The notes beneath the pieces are model-generated. The model was not told where the DNA came from. It searched no databases and saw only the letters and a program-made list of their open reading frames with translations. The position numbers and the translations under genes were made by a program. Source: an uncultured Opitutales bacterium (GTDB lineage Bacteria; Verrucomicrobiota; Verrucomicrobiia; Opitutales; UBA2995). From it: a DNA stretch of 6,764 nucleotides. Positions within the stretch are counted from its first letter, which is position 1. Every line of letters begins with the position of its first letter. Positions 5,297-6,764 of the stretch are shown piece after piece. Location of the stretch: assembly GCA_937920335.1 (NCBI GenBank), contig CALGUT010000085.1:1-6764 (forward strand), given 5' to 3'.

Positions 5297-6202
5297 CTAC
5301 GAATCAACGACACAGATCAGTTGAAAGCTTACACTGATCTTATCGTTCACCACATGCTGCCCGAGCTTTTCAAAGATCTTGCCGCTACCGTAAGCTGAGC
5401 CAAACTGGCTACGGTCTACGTCGAAGTACCCCTGCAATCCTAGTTTTCCCCCCAGGTATGTAAGCTGAGCAAACATCTCGACGGATTGTGTAGTCCCTCG
5501 GAGTGTAAGCGAACCTTCCAATTTAAGATTCGAGCTACCCGCTGTGGCATTTTCAATCGGATGAGAATCCGACAACTCAAAGCTCGCTTCAGGAAATTCG
5601 TTCACACTGAAAAAGTCATCGGTCGCCAAATGCCCGATCAGTCCGGTAATCATTCCCGAATCTTTGAGATCGGAACAGGTGATCTGATTCATATCAAGAG
5701 TCACAGTTCCCCCGACAAGTAAACCATCCTTAATTTCCAGAGACCCACTTTTGAAAGTAATTCGCCCATTGTGTTGATTAAAGAGATTACGTCCTGTCCA
5801 ACGAAACACGCTTTGTTCGGGATCAATCGGGTAACCGCCATCCGGCGCGTGAGCAGCATCATCGCCCGAGCCTTCGGTAGCGTAACCATCCTTTTCCCAG
5901 GCATCCATTCCACCTGCCAGTATATGAACATTTTTATAACCGTCATTCACGAGACGATCACAGGCGAGCCTTGCTCCGCCCCTATCATCGTTCAAACCAT
6001 AGACTACGATCGAGGTCGATTTATCAGCGCCCAGCTTCGCCACACCGTCCAAAAAAGCCACTTCGTAGACACAGGCATGCTTGGACCCTGGAATCCGTTT
6101 TTCCTCAAAAAATTCGTCCGACAATACGTGTATGAGTAAGGGCGGTGATTTACTTTCTAGCAAATCGTGTACGTGTGTCGGAAAGAGACTGGGCGCTGTC
6201 AT
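5297..6202 (-). CDS. Rhodanese-like domain fused to a YceI-like domain; rhodanese active-site Cys replaced by Gly
   Basis: The protein has 301 residues. Residues of about 8-112 form a rhodanese-homology domain with RIPGSKHACVYEVAF (36-50, the IPGA-type motif), SIVVYG (64-69), a helix ARLACDRLVNDGY, and the ending NVHILAGGMDAWEKDGY (91-107). The expected active-site loop CxxGxRS reads G69-L-N-D-D-R74-G: the Arg is kept but the sulfur-accepting Cys is Gly, so sulfurtransferase activity is unlikely. Residues of about 131-298 form a YceI-like domain, an isoprenoid/lipid-binding lipocalin-like fold: FRWTGRNLFNQHNGRITFKS, GGTVTLDMNQI, LIGHLATDDFFSVNEFPEAS, then DVDRSQFGSAYGSGKIFEKL and a final hydrophobic strand. 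YceI proteins are usually exported, but no signal peptide is visible, so this one is probably cytoplasmic. The start ATG has only a weak GAG-type ribosome site. Domain calls are firm; the role (perhaps binding of a lipid or quinone-like ligand) is inference. Confidence 0.92.
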   Translation of the reverse strand: MTAPSLFPTHVHDLLESKSPPLLIHVLSDEFFEEKRIPGSKHACVYEVAFLDGVAKLGADKSTSIVVYGLNDDRGGARLACDRLVNDGYKNVHILAGGMDAWEKDGYATEGSGDDAAHAPDGGYPIDPEQSVFRWTGRNLFNQHNGRITFKSGSLEIKDGLLVGGTVTLDMNQITCSDLKDSGMITGLIGHLATDDFFSVNEFPEASFELSDSHPIENATAGSSNLKLEGSLTLRGTTQSVEMFAQLTYLGGKLGLQGYFDVDRSQFGSAYGSGKIFEKLGQHVVNDKISVSFQLICVVDS

Positions 6203-6310
6203 AGCTCAGAAAACAAACTAATCAGCCGAAAAACGCAACTCACCAAGATAAGAGTTCCTAATTTTGTTACACGTATATTAGAAACCCGCAAAAACCGCTA
6301 GAAATAAGGG

Positions 6311-6340
6311 TTGTTAGTAAAGTCACCATCTCTCAATAAT
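6311..6340 (+). promoter_or_regulatory. Candidate sigma-70-type promoter for the TctC-like gene
   Basis: TTGTTA (6311-6316, 4/6 to TTGACA) and AATAAT (6335-6340, 5/6 to TATAAT) are separated by 18 bases. The -10 ends 36 bases before the GTG at 6377, leaving a short leader. The site lies in the AT-rich divergent gap 6203-6376. The match is moderate and could be chance. Confidence 0.35.
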
Positions 6341-6376
6341 GACGGTTCCTTTTAGCTATCTCCAATCCCCTAACCT

Positions 6377-6764
6377 GTGAAAGTGATCCCCAAAGGTCTC
6401 CAACCTCCACTTATTTGCCTACCCTTCATTCTCTGGTTACTCCTTCTGATTGTTCCTGCTTCATCATTCGCAGCCTATCCCGAGAAGCCGATTAAGGTGA
6501 TAGTCCCTACCAACGCGGGCGGCGAAACCGATAGTTTAGCCCGATTGATACAACGGGCGATCACTGAGCAGGGGCTCTTGTCAGAAAAAATGGTAATCAT
6601 TAACCAGCCCGGCGCTGGTGGAACTCTGGGAACCCGAAAAATCAAACAAGCCAAACCTGACGGCTATACCATCGGTCTCTGGCATTCGGGAATCGTAACC
6701 TCGAAGGCCATGGGGATTGTGGACTTTGATCACAATGACTTTGAGCTCATCTGTATGTCGGGCT
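6377..6764 (+). CDS. TctC/Bug-family tripartite tricarboxylate transporter substrate-binding protein, N-terminal part; cut by right window edge
   Basis: The first 129 codons of a periplasmic solute-binding protein are visible; the family is usually about 320 residues. The frame has TAA at 6371-6373, so the start must be GTG 6377 or GTG 6383; neither has a good Shine-Dalgarno. From 6377 the protein starts with Lys2 and Lys6, a long hydrophobic core (LICLPFILWLLLLIVP) and a cleavage site near ASSFA|AYP. The mature N-terminus is classic for the family: YPEKPIKVIVPTNAGGETDS (P-x-x-x-G-G-x-x-D, residues 34-53), then NQPGAGGTLGT (76-86) and AKPDGYTIGL (92-101). Members bind carboxylates or other small organic acids and deliver them to a TctA/TctB membrane pair. 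Those partner genes, if adjacent, lie beyond the window. The specific ligand cannot be inferred. Confidence 0.9.
   Translation, partial: MKVIPKGLQPPLICLPFILWLLLLIVPASSFAAYPEKPIKVIVPTNAGGETDSLARLIQRAITEQGLLSEKMVIINQPGAGGTLGTRKIKQAKPDGYTIGLWHSGIVTSKAMGIVDFDHNDFELICMSG

Noticed and set aside
5771..6139. Open frame of 122 codons on the + strand
   Set aside because: It is antisense to the rhodanese-YceI gene, whose two domains are unmistakable.

Overview
The window looks like an ordinary chromosomal stretch from a Gram-negative bacterium of intermediate GC. It is most likely a member of the Verrucomicrobiota (Opitutia/Puniceicoccales-like). This is inference from three things: a TamB/TamA-type outer-membrane assembly pair, an intergenic repeat block of palindromic 'CCGGCATTGCGGGGACGC...GCCCTACC' units plus 'CTCTGTG(T/C)CTC(T/C)GTG'-type and GATNAN hexamer repeats that I associate with Verrucomicrobiota and Planctomycetota genomes, and protein sequences that resemble families common there. 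No ribosomal or other marker gene is present, so the taxonomy is tentative.

Layout. (1) Positions 1-981 (+) hold the C-terminal third or so of a TamB-like (DUF490) translocation/assembly protein, cut by the left edge. An in-frame stop at 1-3 suggests a frameshift very close to the edge. (2) Positions 978-3074 (+) encode a complete TamA/BamA-type Omp85 protein, translationally coupled to tamB by an ATGA overlap and preceded by GGAGG. (3) Positions 3075-3764 are a roughly 690-bp gene-free block full of repeats: a hexamer tandem tract, three REP-like palindromes within about 100-bp repeat units, and several degenerate C/T-rich 'CTCCGTGTCTTCGTG' motifs. (4) Positions 3765-4133 (-) encode a small tautomerase/MIF-superfamily-like protein. 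(5) Positions 4304-5296 (+) encode an exported protein of unknown function. (6) Positions 5297-6202 (-) encode a rhodanese-YceI fusion whose rhodanese active-site Cys is replaced by Gly. (7) Positions 6377-6764 (+) encode the start of a tripartite tricarboxylate transporter substrate-binding protein (TctC/Bug family), cut by the right edge.

How the genes fit together. Only tamB-tamA forms a clear operon: an inner-membrane-anchored, periplasm-spanning TamB and an outer-membrane Omp85 barrel that would together assemble outer-membrane proteins or move lipids. The repeat block lies downstream of both flanking genes (convergent tamA and tautomerase), the usual place for REP-like elements. The tautomerase gene and the unknown exported gene are divergent. 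The exported gene and the rhodanese-YceI gene are convergent, with stop codons directly abutting in a TAGCTA palindrome. The rhodanese-YceI gene and the tctC-like gene are divergent.

The most unusual items are the composite repeat array, the tamB-before-tamA gene order, the Cys-less rhodanese fused to YceI, the unrecognised exported protein, and the frame problem at the left edge. I found no CRISPR array, rRNA, tRNA, transposase gene or defence system.
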